The translations under genes and the position numbers were made by a program. The notes under the pieces were generated by a model. The model was given only the letters and a program-made list of their open reading frames with translations. It searched no databases and was not told where the DNA came from. Positions 25,025 through 37,300 of a stretch of DNA of 64,000 bases are shown here, one piece after another (positions within the stretch are counted from its first letter, which is position 1; the number at the start of each line of letters is the position of its first letter). The DNA comes from Brachionus rotundiformis (Eukaryota; Rotifera; Eurotatoria; Ploima; Brachionidae), in the NCBI GenBank assembly GCA_016802295.1, contig JAESIW010000137.1:3689961-3753960 (forward strand). Reading direction: 5' to 3'.

Positions 25025-28000
25025 CTTAAAAATTATATTTATTTTTTAATTTTTATTGTCTTATATTTATACATAAGTACTTTTAAAATTAAACTAATAT
25101 TAATAAAGAAAAAAAAATTATTTTAACATTTATTTAGTAAAAGAATTTTAGATTAAATTGTCAAAAAAAGCCTTAACAAAAAGAAAATGTTCTTTACAAC
25201 TTTGTTTTTTATCTTCAATGGTAAAAGGAAGTAAGGGAACAAGTTAAATGATTCAAAATTTTATAAAGCATTAATTAATGTAAATTTCAATTAAAATTTG
25301 AACAAATATCTTGCTAAATAACATTTTTATTTAATAAGAGGCTTTTTTCAATTTATTTAAAAATTTAAATACATAGCTTTTAATCATAATAATAATCAAG
25401 TTTTTTTTTTGAAAATTTAATTTATTGCACGGATGTCAAAGTTATCCAAAAATTGTATTTCAAAAATAAAAAAAAAAATGTAAATATTTATTTATTTATT
25501 TTTATTCGATTAAATGTAAATTTTTGACTCCTAGTCAAATCATTAGTAATGAATTAATCAATAAAATAATCATCATAAACTAAAGAATTAATCAAGTTTA
25601 TGATCATCATAAACTTTCTATTTGACCAGAAATTACACTAATTAAAATATATAAATAAATTTATTGATTTTTTTTTGATTATCAGCAAATTATGATTCAT
25701 TTAGAGCCGAAAAGGTAGGCTTACATTTAGTTTAATATTGAATTTATTGATAAATCATTTGCAAAAATAATTTTTTATCAATTAAAATAAATATTAGTAT
25801 GCACATTCAATGAACTTGAAAGTATTAGTAGATTGATATAAATTTTTCGTTTATTAGAAAACAAAGAATTTTTATCGAAAAATTTATCCAGGCAGGTATT
25901 TGATAATCAATTATTTACATTTATTTAAATTTCAAATTTTTTTAATCTTATTTTAAAGTATAAATTCTATCATAAGTTTAATCTGTATAAATAATAAACC
26001 TAGAACCAGATTTTTCGGTTGATTTCTAAATAGTTTTCCTGAATAGTTTTTTATTAATATTTATATTGTATAAATTATCGTTCTAAAATAAAGTTTAATT
26101 CGTAATTATTTTTATACAATATTTATCACATCTCATCTCGTAACTAATAATATCAAATAAATATTTTTATCTCTGAACGGTTTTACAGATTACCATTAAC
26201 ACAGTCATATAACTTAAAATAATTTTCAGTCTAATGAAATTTTTTAATACAAAAATCTTATTTTTAGTAGAAGCCTTAGTCGACAGAAAATTTATTTTAA
26301 TAAAAATACACAATCGAATACTTACATATAAAATTTATTCTAGTGCGAAGCTTTTTTGACAAAATAAAATTTGATTCAAAATATATTAAGAATTATTTTT
26401 CTTAACCCATTAGACATATCGGCATATAAAAAGAAATTTTAAAATAAGGTATCAATTTTCTAACTAAAATTAACCATAAAATAAAAAAGATTTAAAACTG
26501 GATTAAATTTTAAATTTTAATTTTAGCAAACAGTTTAATTTTAATTGCTTAGCATAAACCAAATTTTTGAGTCTACATTTTGTAATCAAGTTAACCAATT
26601 ACGGTAATTATTTGGGAAAATTCTACCAAAAAAAAATAAAAACAGTGATCAAATTGTACAATTTTATATTTTTGATATTATTTTTTGGGCATAAAAAAGT
26701 AGCTGCGAAATAGATGTTTCACATTTGAGTTGACTTGGTTAAATTAACAAATTGGCTTCACAGGCATACAAAAGAATCTATTCTTCATGCCTCATCACGT
26801 AAATTCGATAGTATAGATAATTAGAAAGTCTATTTTTAAAAGTTTTGGTTGTACTTGCTCAAAGTGGAAAATGGTTCCTAGGCCACAGATTTAAAATATT
26901 TGTTTTCAACTGTCAATTAGGTTCAAAATTATTTTTATTAAAAATAAATAAATTAGTGATCAATATATTTTTTAAAAATTATTTATAAATAATTTTTAAA
27001 AAATAAATGCTCTTCTTATAAATTGGTTTTTCATTGATTATTTTTTAATTTTGGTACTTATTTGGTTTAATGACCCAAACTAAAGTGCTCTAGGCATCAA
27101 TATATTGATTATTAATAATTCAAATTTTTGGAAGGTAGTGAACTGACAAAATAAGTTTCGATTTTTTCTCTTTATTTTGCCTTATTATTTATTCTAATAT
27201 TTAATTTAGCTAGATCGGCCTGTGCGAAAAAACTCATAGAGTTTGAGAAAAAAAAGAGAGAGCAAAGCTAAAAATTTGCGATTTGAAATTCCAATTCTTA
27301 TCATAATTAAATTTCGTATTAAAATTTATGTTCTTTATTTTATTTTTATTATTTTTTTTTATTTTAAGTGACTCAAAAACTAAGAGACTAAAAATGCCTG
27401 TATGCGTATGTACAGCTCAAATGCAAACATTACTATTCATCATTTAAGACCATAATTTTGCTTTTTTTCCAAATGATGGAAACGTAATGTTAAATACATT
27501 CCTAACCAAGCGGGTGTTAACAATAGCTAGGTAGACATTGTTCACCGCGCTGGAGCCCTGGTCGCTTCCAGCTCCTTGCCAAATTCTACGCATCAAATTG
27601 CAAATCTAATCTAAAATTTGCCAACAATTATAATAAATTATTCTTTCTTAAATGCATTTACATTATATATTGCGTATTATTTTATATAATCTTCATCTAA
27701 TTTTTATCCCCATCACCATTCATCGGGTTAGCTTGAGCTCACATGTATACTTGACTTGAAATTTGCTTAGACTAGAGACTAGTATAAAGCATGGATTAAG
27801 TAAATAAAATTTTATATTTACGCTTTTACTCATAGCCACAGTAATTTCTCCTATTTTGATAATGCTCTGGCATTGGCCTAATTTTAACCATTTTATTTAG
27901 ATTTATATATTTTTTAATTTTTTTGTATCTATTTTTTATTGATCGAATTGAAAAAACATCAACAGAAATCAACTAAAATCGAATAAGTCCGATTGAAGTC

Positions 28001-28129
28001 AGTCCAATTACCAATTATTTGCTTCATTTACCAAGAAAGAAAATTTTTATGTTTATTGAGAATTTTCGCATTGAATTGTTAAATTCCGGAAATTTGTTTT
28101 TTTTTTCAAGTCCATTTTTTAATAATTAA
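25025..28129. other. Intergenic region between divergent UBA3 and CNOT6
   Basis: Three kilobases with no credible coding exon. Most is extremely AT-rich, but about 27500-27600 is clearly GC-richer, with GCTGGA...TCCAGC able to form a short hairpin near 27551-27575. It lies about 550 bases upstream of the CNOT6 start and may be promoter or 5' untranslated sequence. Confidence 0.55.
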
Positions 28130-28391
28130 ATGAATACTAAAAACGACCATTCGCACCTCCACTCGCACCACCATAACCTGGTCCATCACCATTCATCGTA
28201 CCACTCAAACGGCCTAACTCAACCCAATGGGATCATTCCCAAGCTGTACAATCTAACAAATCCAAATCTATCCGCGTCTAGCTACGGTCAGCAGAGCACC
28301 ATGTTGCAAAACGGCTCTTCGAACATGAACAATCAAAACTCTACGCCTACTTATCCATCTTTCGAAGAGGCCTACTCGAACGTAAATCCAT

Positions 28392-28423
<32 letters not shown>

Positions 28424-31326
28424 AGCTATTCAAACAAAAGCGCTCCTCAACCCAATTGGTACGACATAGAGATAAAGGGCATGGTGAAAAACATTAGTCC
28501 CAAGCTGTGGCAATGGACTCATTTGAAATGTTTGTGTTTGAATGATAACAATCTTGTTCGCTTGCCACCTGTAATCAGCAATTTGGTTAGTTTGCAGTGC
28601 TTGGACCTATCCAATAATAAAATTAGAACCCTACCAGCAGAGATTGGAGATATGACTAGCTTGAGGGAGTTGTATTTAAACAATAACCAGATCCGAGTAT
28701 TACCATTTGAGTTAGGAAAATTGTTCAAACTAAATCAATTAGGTATATATTTTTTAGCTTATTGTTTTTAAAGATAAAGTTTATTTTGTTGCCAGGTTTA
28801 AAAGGCAATCCGCTCACAACTGACATACTGCAAATTTTTTCCGAGCCAAATGGTACGCAAAAATTACTCATCAGTCTACTAGATCAACTAAATTGTACGT
28901 ATATATGTACTTTTTTAGCAGTAAAATTTATTTACCTTTTTTATTTGTTTCGTTGACATTATTTACCTTTTTAGCTTTTATATCTAATCTTTTTTAATCA
29001 TAAAAAAAATAAATATTTAATAATGAGTAAATTGACAGGTTTTGTCAAAATTTTTTTATATAAAATTAAATTTAAAAAATGGTTTATGAAATAATGTTTA
29101 AGTTTTTTAACATCTGACTGATAATAAATTGCCAATGGTCAGATATTAAAATATATTAAATATATTAAAAATACATTTTAATGTTTAAAAATGAATGTAA
29201 AAAAGTTACATAATTTTAGTAGCTAATTATAGAGTAATTTTTAAAATTTTAAATGGGATGGGATTTTTAATTTTTATTAATTATTCAATATATTTTGTAA
29301 AAAATATATTTCCAAAATTTTCGAAAAAAAAAATTCACACAAAACTTCAATTTTGTGTTCCAAAGTTTTACTTTTCAGAAATCGTATATTCAGTTATGTA
29401 AACTGAACCATTAAAGAAACAGATTTGGTTAAAACCTGTTTCTTTCTGTATCAAAAAAGTCTTTAAGAATAAGAATTGTTTACTAATTGTTAGATTCTGA
29501 TTAAATAAATAATTATATTTAATGAAAATTTAGATATTAAAATGAAACCAAAAAAAACTTTTTATAGAAGCATGAATATTAAAAAATGTTAAAGATGATT
29601 CATCATAATACTTTTTTAATAGCTCACCATTTAAAAAATAAGCTAAAATTTATCTAAATAGAGAATTATTTAAACTTAAGTTTTTATCTTTCTTAAATAA
29701 ATTGAAAATAAATTAAAAAATTTTAAATTTATATCATTTATATTTTTGAAAACAAATAGTAACTTGTACACCTCCACCAAGACGCCCGTGGATGATATTG
29801 GCCGAGCCTACAGCACCTCAGAACTCAATTTTCACTACCATGTGTTATAACGTGCTTTGTGACAAATACGCTACTCGTCAATATTACGGCTATTGCCCTT
29901 CCTGGGCTCTCAATTGGGAACATAGAAAAAAATTCATCTTGGAAGACATTAGAAATTTCAATGCCGACATAATAGCTTTACAAGAGCTCGAAACCGAGCA
30001 GTTTTATCAGTATTTTTTGCCTGAACTGAAACAATACGACTACGATGGAATTTTTTCGCCCAAATCGAGAGCCAAGACCATGTCAGAGCATGATAAAAAA
30101 CATGTTGATGGCTGTGCAATTTTTTTCAAAACATCGAAATTCCAACTTGTCAAAAATTATTTGATCGAATTTAACCAAATTGCCATGGCAACTGCAGAGG
30201 GTTCAGAGGACATGTTGAATAGAGTAATGACCAAGGACAACATTGGTCTAGCCGCATTGTTGGAGCTTAAACAAGACGAACTAAACTCGGGTGACATCAT
30301 GGCTAAAAAAGATCCATCTATTAACAAACAACTTCTTTTGGTCAGTACGGCACACATTCACTGGGATCCTGATTACTGTGATGTAAAGCTTATTCAAACA
30401 CTAATGTTGACAAACGAACTAAAATTAATAATTGAGCAAGCGACTAAAGACTATTTGCCGAATAGAATGTCTAACCAGCAAATTGATTGTTCTAGCACTA
30501 TTCCAGTTCTAATATGTGCCGATTTGAATTCATTGCCAGAATCAGGTGTCATCGAGTATCTCAGAACTGGCAGAATTTTGGCAAATCACGTTGATTTCAA
30601 AGACCTGGGATATGAGACATGTCTTCAAAGGATCAACATTTCAGATAAGCCATCTGAATTGTCACACAATTTAAGGCTGGATTGCGCCTATGACAAAGAC
30701 CTAATGCCATACACCAACTATACGTAAGTGCTGATTAATTTTCTAATGTATTTTTAATTAATAAAATTTATTATACTAATTTTATTATTGTTAATGTGAT
30801 ATTATTTAATTTAAAAATTTATTATTTCAAAAAATTTGAGCTAAAATATTTAATGGGAAAATTAAAACCAATTTTTCTTTCAAGATATGACTTCAAGGGC
30901 ATGATTGACTACATATTTTTTTCGCGTAATTTGATGCGTACCGTGGGGCTTTTGGGTCCAATGGACATGGATTGGATAAAAGCAAACAAAATAGTCGGCT
31001 TTCCACACCCTCATGTACCATCCGATCACTTACCATTAATGGTCGAGCTCGAACTGCTAAGTCCTAATTACTCAAACAGTAATCAAAATAATAATTTCAT
31101 GTCATCTTCCCACCATTCGTCCTCTTACCATTCGTCGCTCTCTTCGTCAAGCTTGAACAGATCGAATAGCCAACATTCTCATTCAAATAACAACCATCAT
31201 TCGGTCAATTCGCAATTGGGTCTTGGTCAAATGATACCAATTAATCCAAATGGAAATTCGGCTAACAACTCATCAAATAATAGCAATAATAATAGTAATA
31301 ATTTTAATAATTATATTAGAAAATAA
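28130..31326 (+). CDS. CNOT6: CCR4-NOT deadenylase catalytic subunit (CNOT6/CNOT6L, twin)
   Basis: Mg-dependent exonuclease (EEP fold) that removes mRNA poly(A) tails; the leucine-rich repeats bind the CAF1 subunit of CCR4-NOT. Four coding exons, 28130-28742, 28796-28894, 29760-30723 and 30885-31326, add to 705 residues in frame (human CNOT6 about 557). The first 110 residues are low-complexity His/Ser/Asn, including an Asn run from an AAC repeat at 28396-28422. Leucine-rich repeats follow (LKCLCLNDNNLVRLPP to LNQLGLKGNPL). The nuclease domain starts TCTPPPRRPWMILAEP and carries CYNVLCDKYATRQYYGYCPS, the catalytic Glu in ALQELET, VDGCAIFFK, CADLNSLPESG and the catalytic SDHLPL. The C-terminus is a Ser/Asn/His-rich tail. 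Intron 3 (about 865 bases) is long for this window. Confidence 0.97.
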
Positions 31327-32513
31327 ACCATTCGTAAATCATAATCAATCAGTGCGTTAATCGTTACCTTATTGAACTTAAAAAAAAGAATTTTGTTTTT
31401 GTATCATTTTTTATTTTATTATTATTTTTTTTCGTTAATAATATTTTTTTGGTCGTGGAGAGGAGATCTTTATTTTTTGTCGATATTATTAAATAATAAA
31501 ATTATTAAATTAAACTAAAATTTGCGTAAGAATTTTTGTTCCTGTTTTAGTTTGTTTAGTGGATGTGTGGACGTATACGAGTATTTCAATGACCAAATGT
31601 GTTTGTAAATTTCATTTAGTTTACCACACGATAGTGCTAGCCGTATTAATTAGTAGCATCGATTATCAATTGGATCAATTAAATCGTTATATTACGTTTC
31701 ACGGTGTAAATTTTTGTATTCTTTTAGATCATTCTTTAAAAATTTGTGACGATTTTAAAGCCTTGAGTTTTCCAAAAAAGAGTTGGACTGGTTGACCAAT
31801 GAATGACGTGTTTAGTATTTTGTTTGTGATAGGATTAATGTTAATTATTTCTTTATTATTATAACATAACAATTTATCTTTATTATTTTATTTTTCTCTG
31901 TGTCTATTATTTATCATTTTATATTTTTTGGTCATGATCGGTAAATTTTTAAAATTTTGTTTCGGTGTTTATTTGAATTTAAAAGCTACAAAAACTAAAA
32001 ATAAAGTAAAAATAAATGAAAAATTATCAATTTTTGTTTTAATCAATTAATTAATTAGTAATATTTTTGATCATCAAATTTTTAAATATTTTTACTCCTC
32101 AAATACCCAAATAACTTAATAGATTATTTTAACAAAAATAGCTTTTTGTTAATTTTAAAAAGTTACTTTAAAAGGATTGCTTTTATCTTTTTATTTATTT
32201 ATCAAAAAACAAAATTTTAAAATCATAATGACTTTTATTTAACAAATATGTAAGACAAAATTTTTCTATTAAATATCATTTAAGTTAAGTTGTTATCAGA
32301 TTTGTTTAAACTAACATTCAAAAACTTAGTGTCTTTCTACAGATAATGAAAATTTTTGAATCCTTTTAGAATATTTTTATTAAATATCTATCTTAATAAA
32401 TTTTTGGCATTTATAAATATTTTTTGGAAATTTTACATGATTTTAAAATGAACTCTTACAGAATAATGGATATATTCTTATTTGGACATAAAAATAGGAT
32501 CAACCCATGACCT
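31327..32513. other. CNOT6 3' flank
   Basis: Probably the CNOT6 3' untranslated region followed by AT-rich spacer. A frame at 31559-31795 begins with a non-ATG codon and has no family resemblance; I do not call it a gene. Confidence 0.55.
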
Positions 32514-33937
32514 AAATCTTGATAAGATCTTACTTAAGATCAGATCAAGAAACTTACCTTATTCTGAGAAAGAACTTGAAACAAGATCTTATACTTTCAG
32601 TAACAGAACTTTACATGGTTCGGTATCGGATCTTATAAGAGATTTCTAAGGAGAAAAAAAAGTAAAATTAAGACTTTTCTTTCCTAAAAGATCCATCCAT
32701 ATAAGATCTTTAATTGTAATTTAATTGTATTTAAATAAAAACTTATTATCTTAGAATATCTTCTTTTTTTTTTAAGAGAAACGAAACAAGTGATTTCTTT
32801 TAGAGAAAGATTTTGATAATTTATCTTAAAATTTTCTAGATGAAGGATTACATTTTGAGCTTCTTAGTCGTTTAGAAGATCTTGAACACAATAATGACAA
32901 TTCAGAGTTATGCGATTTTGTTTTGAGTTTACACGAGAAAAGAAATTTAACCAAAAAAGAGTTCAACATTTAGTGTCGAATTCTAAAAGAAAATTAAATC
33001 GATTTGAGCTAGAACAATTTGAGATTGAAAAATTTGATGATGATGTTTTTATTGGTTTAAAAATTTCGATAGAAAGCTCAATTTTTCATTCTATAAATTA
33101 CAAAAAAGCTGGTGAAAATATTTTTTTTCTATAAAGTACACAGTTGAAGGAAAATTGTTTTTTGGTTTAGTAAATTATTTTATAGAGATTGAAAATTTTT
33201 TTTTCATGTTCTTTTGTTTGCTTTAAAAACGACTAAGACATGTCTTTTTGATGACAGTAAAGTAAGAATTCAAGACAATCTTCAGATTTTAAAGTGGAAC
33301 AATATTTTTGACATTTTTTTATTAGTTTGTGAAAAAACAGACGATATATTGATAATCAATGCTCATGATATCATATCAAAGTGTATTATTTATGAAGAAA
33401 GTGACAATGTTTTTTATTTAATTAAGTATCTAAATGAAGATGAACACGATTAAATATTTAAAGTCATTTTATTAAAAAACACTTTAAAATAAAAATTCCA
33501 TTAAAAATCTTACTTTCTTCTTATTCTATTTTTTATTAAGACTTTTTAGATATTTTCTTCTTATAACTTACCAGATCTTAATATTATCTTAATAGCAAAA
33601 GATTATTCATGATTAGAAAATAAGATCTTAAAAAATTTTCTTGAAAAATCTTATCTTAAAATGACTTTGAAATACTTAAAAATGAGATCTTATAAGGAAC
33701 TTTTAATAACTTTTAGGCAAAGATTTTACAAGAATCTTAATTAAGATCAAGTTAAGATATTATAAGAAATTTTCCATCTAGATTCGTTAAGATTCTAATC
33801 AAGAACCTTAAAATAGCCTTAAAAAATCTTATTAAATAAGAAAAACAAAGATAATTTTTAGGAACGGTAAAAGATCTTGAATGGATTTTTTGTTTTATTC
33901 AATCTTATAAGATCTTAAATAAGATTTCCGACCTGGG
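32514..33937. mobile_element. Decayed DNA transposon-like element with palindrome-rich ends
   Basis: About 1.42 kb bounded by imperfect terminal inverted repeats. The left end is CCCATGACCTAAATCTTGAT... at 32514; the right end read on the other strand is CCCAGGTCGGAAATCTTATT... starting at 33937. The similarity continues about 35 bases with small gaps. Both flanks are packed with AGATCTT-type palindromes, roughly four in 32530-32715 and five in 33560-33925. Such subterminal repeats are usual for DNA transposons (for example the CACTA/EnSpm type). The centre (about 32839-33453) carries coding-like but broken frames. No clear target-site duplication is seen, so the class is open. Confidence 0.5.
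32839..33453 (+). pseudogene. Frameshifted coding remnant inside the inverted-repeat element
   Basis: Three overlapping or adjacent frames read like one protein broken by frameshifts and stops. The first is EGLHFELLSRLEDLEHNNDN ending KEFNI (to about 32971); the second is VSNSKRKLNRFELEQFEIEK (to 33134); the third is DSKVRIQDNLQILKWNNIFD ending at 33453. The spacer between the last two (GKLFFGLVNYFIEIENFFF) keeps the same character. Amino-acid composition is far richer in charged residues than random AT-rich translation. Its style resembles C-terminal parts of animal DNA-transposon proteins, but I cannot name the family. Alternatively short introns could join it. Confidence 0.45.
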
Positions 33938-34385
33938 AAATTTTTGTTTTAGCGGCTAAAAAATTTCTATGATTTTATTAAATTTGATTCAAACAACTTA
34001 AAATTATCTGTATAAAACAAATTTGTTTTTAGTAGCAATAAATCTATTTTCAAATTTTATATATTTACGAATCTAGTAGTAAATTTTTTAAGGAATTTAG
34101 ATATTAAAATGTAAATTTGGTTACAAGGTAATTTGAATTCCTAGAATTTTTTAAAGGAAAAATATAATGATTTGTCATAGACATAAATGAATTTAACTAA
34201 AAAAATTGTAATATTCAAGGTTTTATATTAATATATTAAATTTCGAAAAATAAAAATAGTAAAAAATTCAAAAACTGAGATATTAATATAAAGATAAAAA
34301 ACATTCCATAAAATCTAAATATACAATACTGGATAATATCTGTCTTGGGCTCGATACATTTACATTTCCATCTTTGCATAGAATT
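33938..34385. other. Intergenic region
   Basis: AT-rich spacer between the inverted-repeat element and the RELCH stop codon. I see no coding exon; it probably includes the RELCH 3' untranslated region. Confidence 0.55.
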
Positions 34386-37300
34386 TCACTTTTTTAAATT
34401 TTTATTTGTGATCAAAAAATTGCTTAATTTATCTTTTGATTGATCTTTGAAATTATTAAAACCTTTGAAAACAAATGATTTGAAATTTGCATTGTTGGTA
34501 GGGGTTTCACTCATGGTATTTTGGCTCACAGGTGTTACTGTACTAGCTGACGAGGCCGACGAATTTGAAGACGATGACAAAGCATTTGTACCTTTATTGA
34601 CAAAGTCTCCAATCAATGAACCTGAAGTTTTGATCGGGGTCTTGAGTTCAGCATTAATTCCTTTTGTAGATGGTGAAGGAGATAAGCCCAGGCTTTTTGA
34701 ATTAGGTGAAGAATTTTCACTTAAATTGTCATTGGTTTCCAGTTCTATTTTGTGAATCATAGCATCCAGAGATTTTACATAATCATTGTGACTTGATGAT
34801 CCGGAATGAATTATTATTGAGTCATGGAATATTTCTTTAAGGCAGCTAAGACCTGGAAGAAGTGACTCTCGGGTTGATTGACGGCTAATTGGTGGACCAT
34901 CTTTGTCTTCAGATAAAAAGCATAATGATTTATAAGTATCAAATAAGAGAACGCAAATTTTTATAATATCATATTGTTGGCTTTGCAGATGAATTGGTGT
35001 ATCTTTGTGGCTAGAGTGTGACGATATGGATGAATTGGAGGATGAGACTGACACAGAGTTTAGTAATGAGAATGAAAAAAAAGCAGCTTTAACCTCGGAC
35101 AAGCTAAATTCATAATCATTTTCAATTATCATGTTTTTAATGTTCATTGTCAATATGGTCAAATAGGGCAAAATAACTTAATTTTTAAAATAATAAAAAT
35201 TTTATATATTGACTTTATAAAAAAAAATTATTTTACATTCTTCGCGAAACTTTGAATTTACTTTGGTTGATATTCGTCTAAAAGTTTTAAGTAATTCAGT
35301 TTGAAGTACAAATTCGTCCTTAAGAATTGGATCACTCAAAAAAAATTGCAATTGAGTGTAAACTCTTTCCAGTATTTCCTTATTTTCACAATTTTCAATT
35401 ATACTAGTCAAAGGAGAAATAGATGAACAGCGAACCATTCTTTGGAAAAAATAATTAATTTAACTTTTAAATATTTGACGCATTATACTTATCAGAATCA
35501 TTGGCAAGGGTGATTAAGGCTGGCAAAATACGAGTCGAAAGTAAATATTCATTACAATCAGTGACTAATATCTTTTAAGAATAATTGATTTAAAAAATTA
35601 AGTTTTTGTATGTTTAAACCTCAAATAATTTGGCAGTGTTGCATCGGACATAAAGAGAAATGTGGACAATTCCATCCCACAAAGTAGAAAGCAGCATTTG
35701 AATGACATAATCGGAGGATTTTGATTTAAGTCTTTAAAAAAATAATTTTTTTTAAGATTTCTTTTAAAAGGTATATAAATACTTCATTAGTTCATATATG
35801 GAAATAACTGCATCAAGGTTACACTGGTTTAAAGACAAGGCAAAAAAAACATTCTTCAAATATAGATTCATATGGTCAATTCGTTTTTCAAGAGGCTTTC
35901 TATCTGCTTTAGAGATATCTGAATTTTTGTAGCTTGGCTTTGAGTCAGTTGAACAAATGATTTTTTCGTGAGATTTTCCCGATGGTGATTGTTCAGATTT
36001 TAGAAATTTCATGTCCTCTTCATCATTGAACATATTTGAGCTTAAATCAAACCATCCGTATGATTCTATATCTGCTATTGTTGACAAAATGCCTACAAAG
36101 TAGACAGGTAATGTCGATTTGTACAATAGACATGATTTATTAGTAAGAGCTTGATCTTGAAAGAACTATTTAGCTGTTATCTTTTTTTTTTTTAATTTTA
36201 AATAATACCAAGTGCGCTTTGATTGCTTTGATCCAATTCTGAATCTGGAATATTGAGCAATTTTTCAAATATTGGTGAAACCTTTGATAAATAAATTTTT
36301 TTAAAATAAATTTAATAAAATATCTAATTATTTTATTTATTGTAAACTATTCTCTTTTGTCAAAGTTGTTAATATAAATTTATTTTAATATTTTTATATA
36401 TATCTTGATTTTTCCAATTAAAATAAATTAAAACTTTTAAAAATTACCTTTGACTTGATAAGTTCAAAATCAATTGAGAACAAAAGAGTAAAGTTTCTGA
36501 AAATTTTGACCAAATATGGACAAAGCTCATCTTTGGCGTCAACTTGTGCACTAATTTGAATCAATTTTCTAACAAAACTATCAGTTATCCACTCAAAAGC
36601 ATTGGATAGTTCCATTGAAGACCAAGAATCTGATTCAATTAGTTTTAAATACTGGGTGGTCAAGCTTAAATAATCTTCCAGAATAGAGTCAATCTTGTAC
36701 TGATCCAATTCAATATCTAATTTTTCTTTTAAAGAGTGAAAATAAGAATTTAAAATTGGTAATTTTCTATTCAAAAAAACGGTATCTTCCACTTCTTTGG
36801 AATTTCTAAAGTGAATTAACACAAATGCGAATATAAACTGAATATTCAAATTTAAAAGTTTCATATAATTTATCGCACATTTTTCATAGTTTTTGTTATC
36901 ATCATTTTTTCTACACAAACTTTTGCTATTCTGTAGATAAAACTCAATTCTTTCAATCAAATGTGTGATTAAACCATCAGAAAATTTGTTAATGCCCAAT
37001 GCCCATAAGCTCATACTAGGCATATAAATCTCTTCCACTTGGTCATAAACTAAACTACTTGGATCAGTGACACACATGTCAAGAATTTCAATAGATTGTT
37101 GAAACTTTTGCTCATCAGATATGAAGTTTAATAATATTCCAAGACTCCTTATTGCACTAACCCTAACTGCTTCCACACTCTCGTGTTCGACTAGTTGTTT
37201 TAAAATACTGAACATAAGGCTACTACGAATATCATTGTAAATATAAGGGGCCAAAATGGCACAAGCCTCGGCAACCATGATACGCTTTTCGTCTATTTTT

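Noticed and set aside
31559..31795. 78-codon frame downstream of CNOT6
   Set aside because: Starts at a non-ATG codon and lies in the probable 3' untranslated region.
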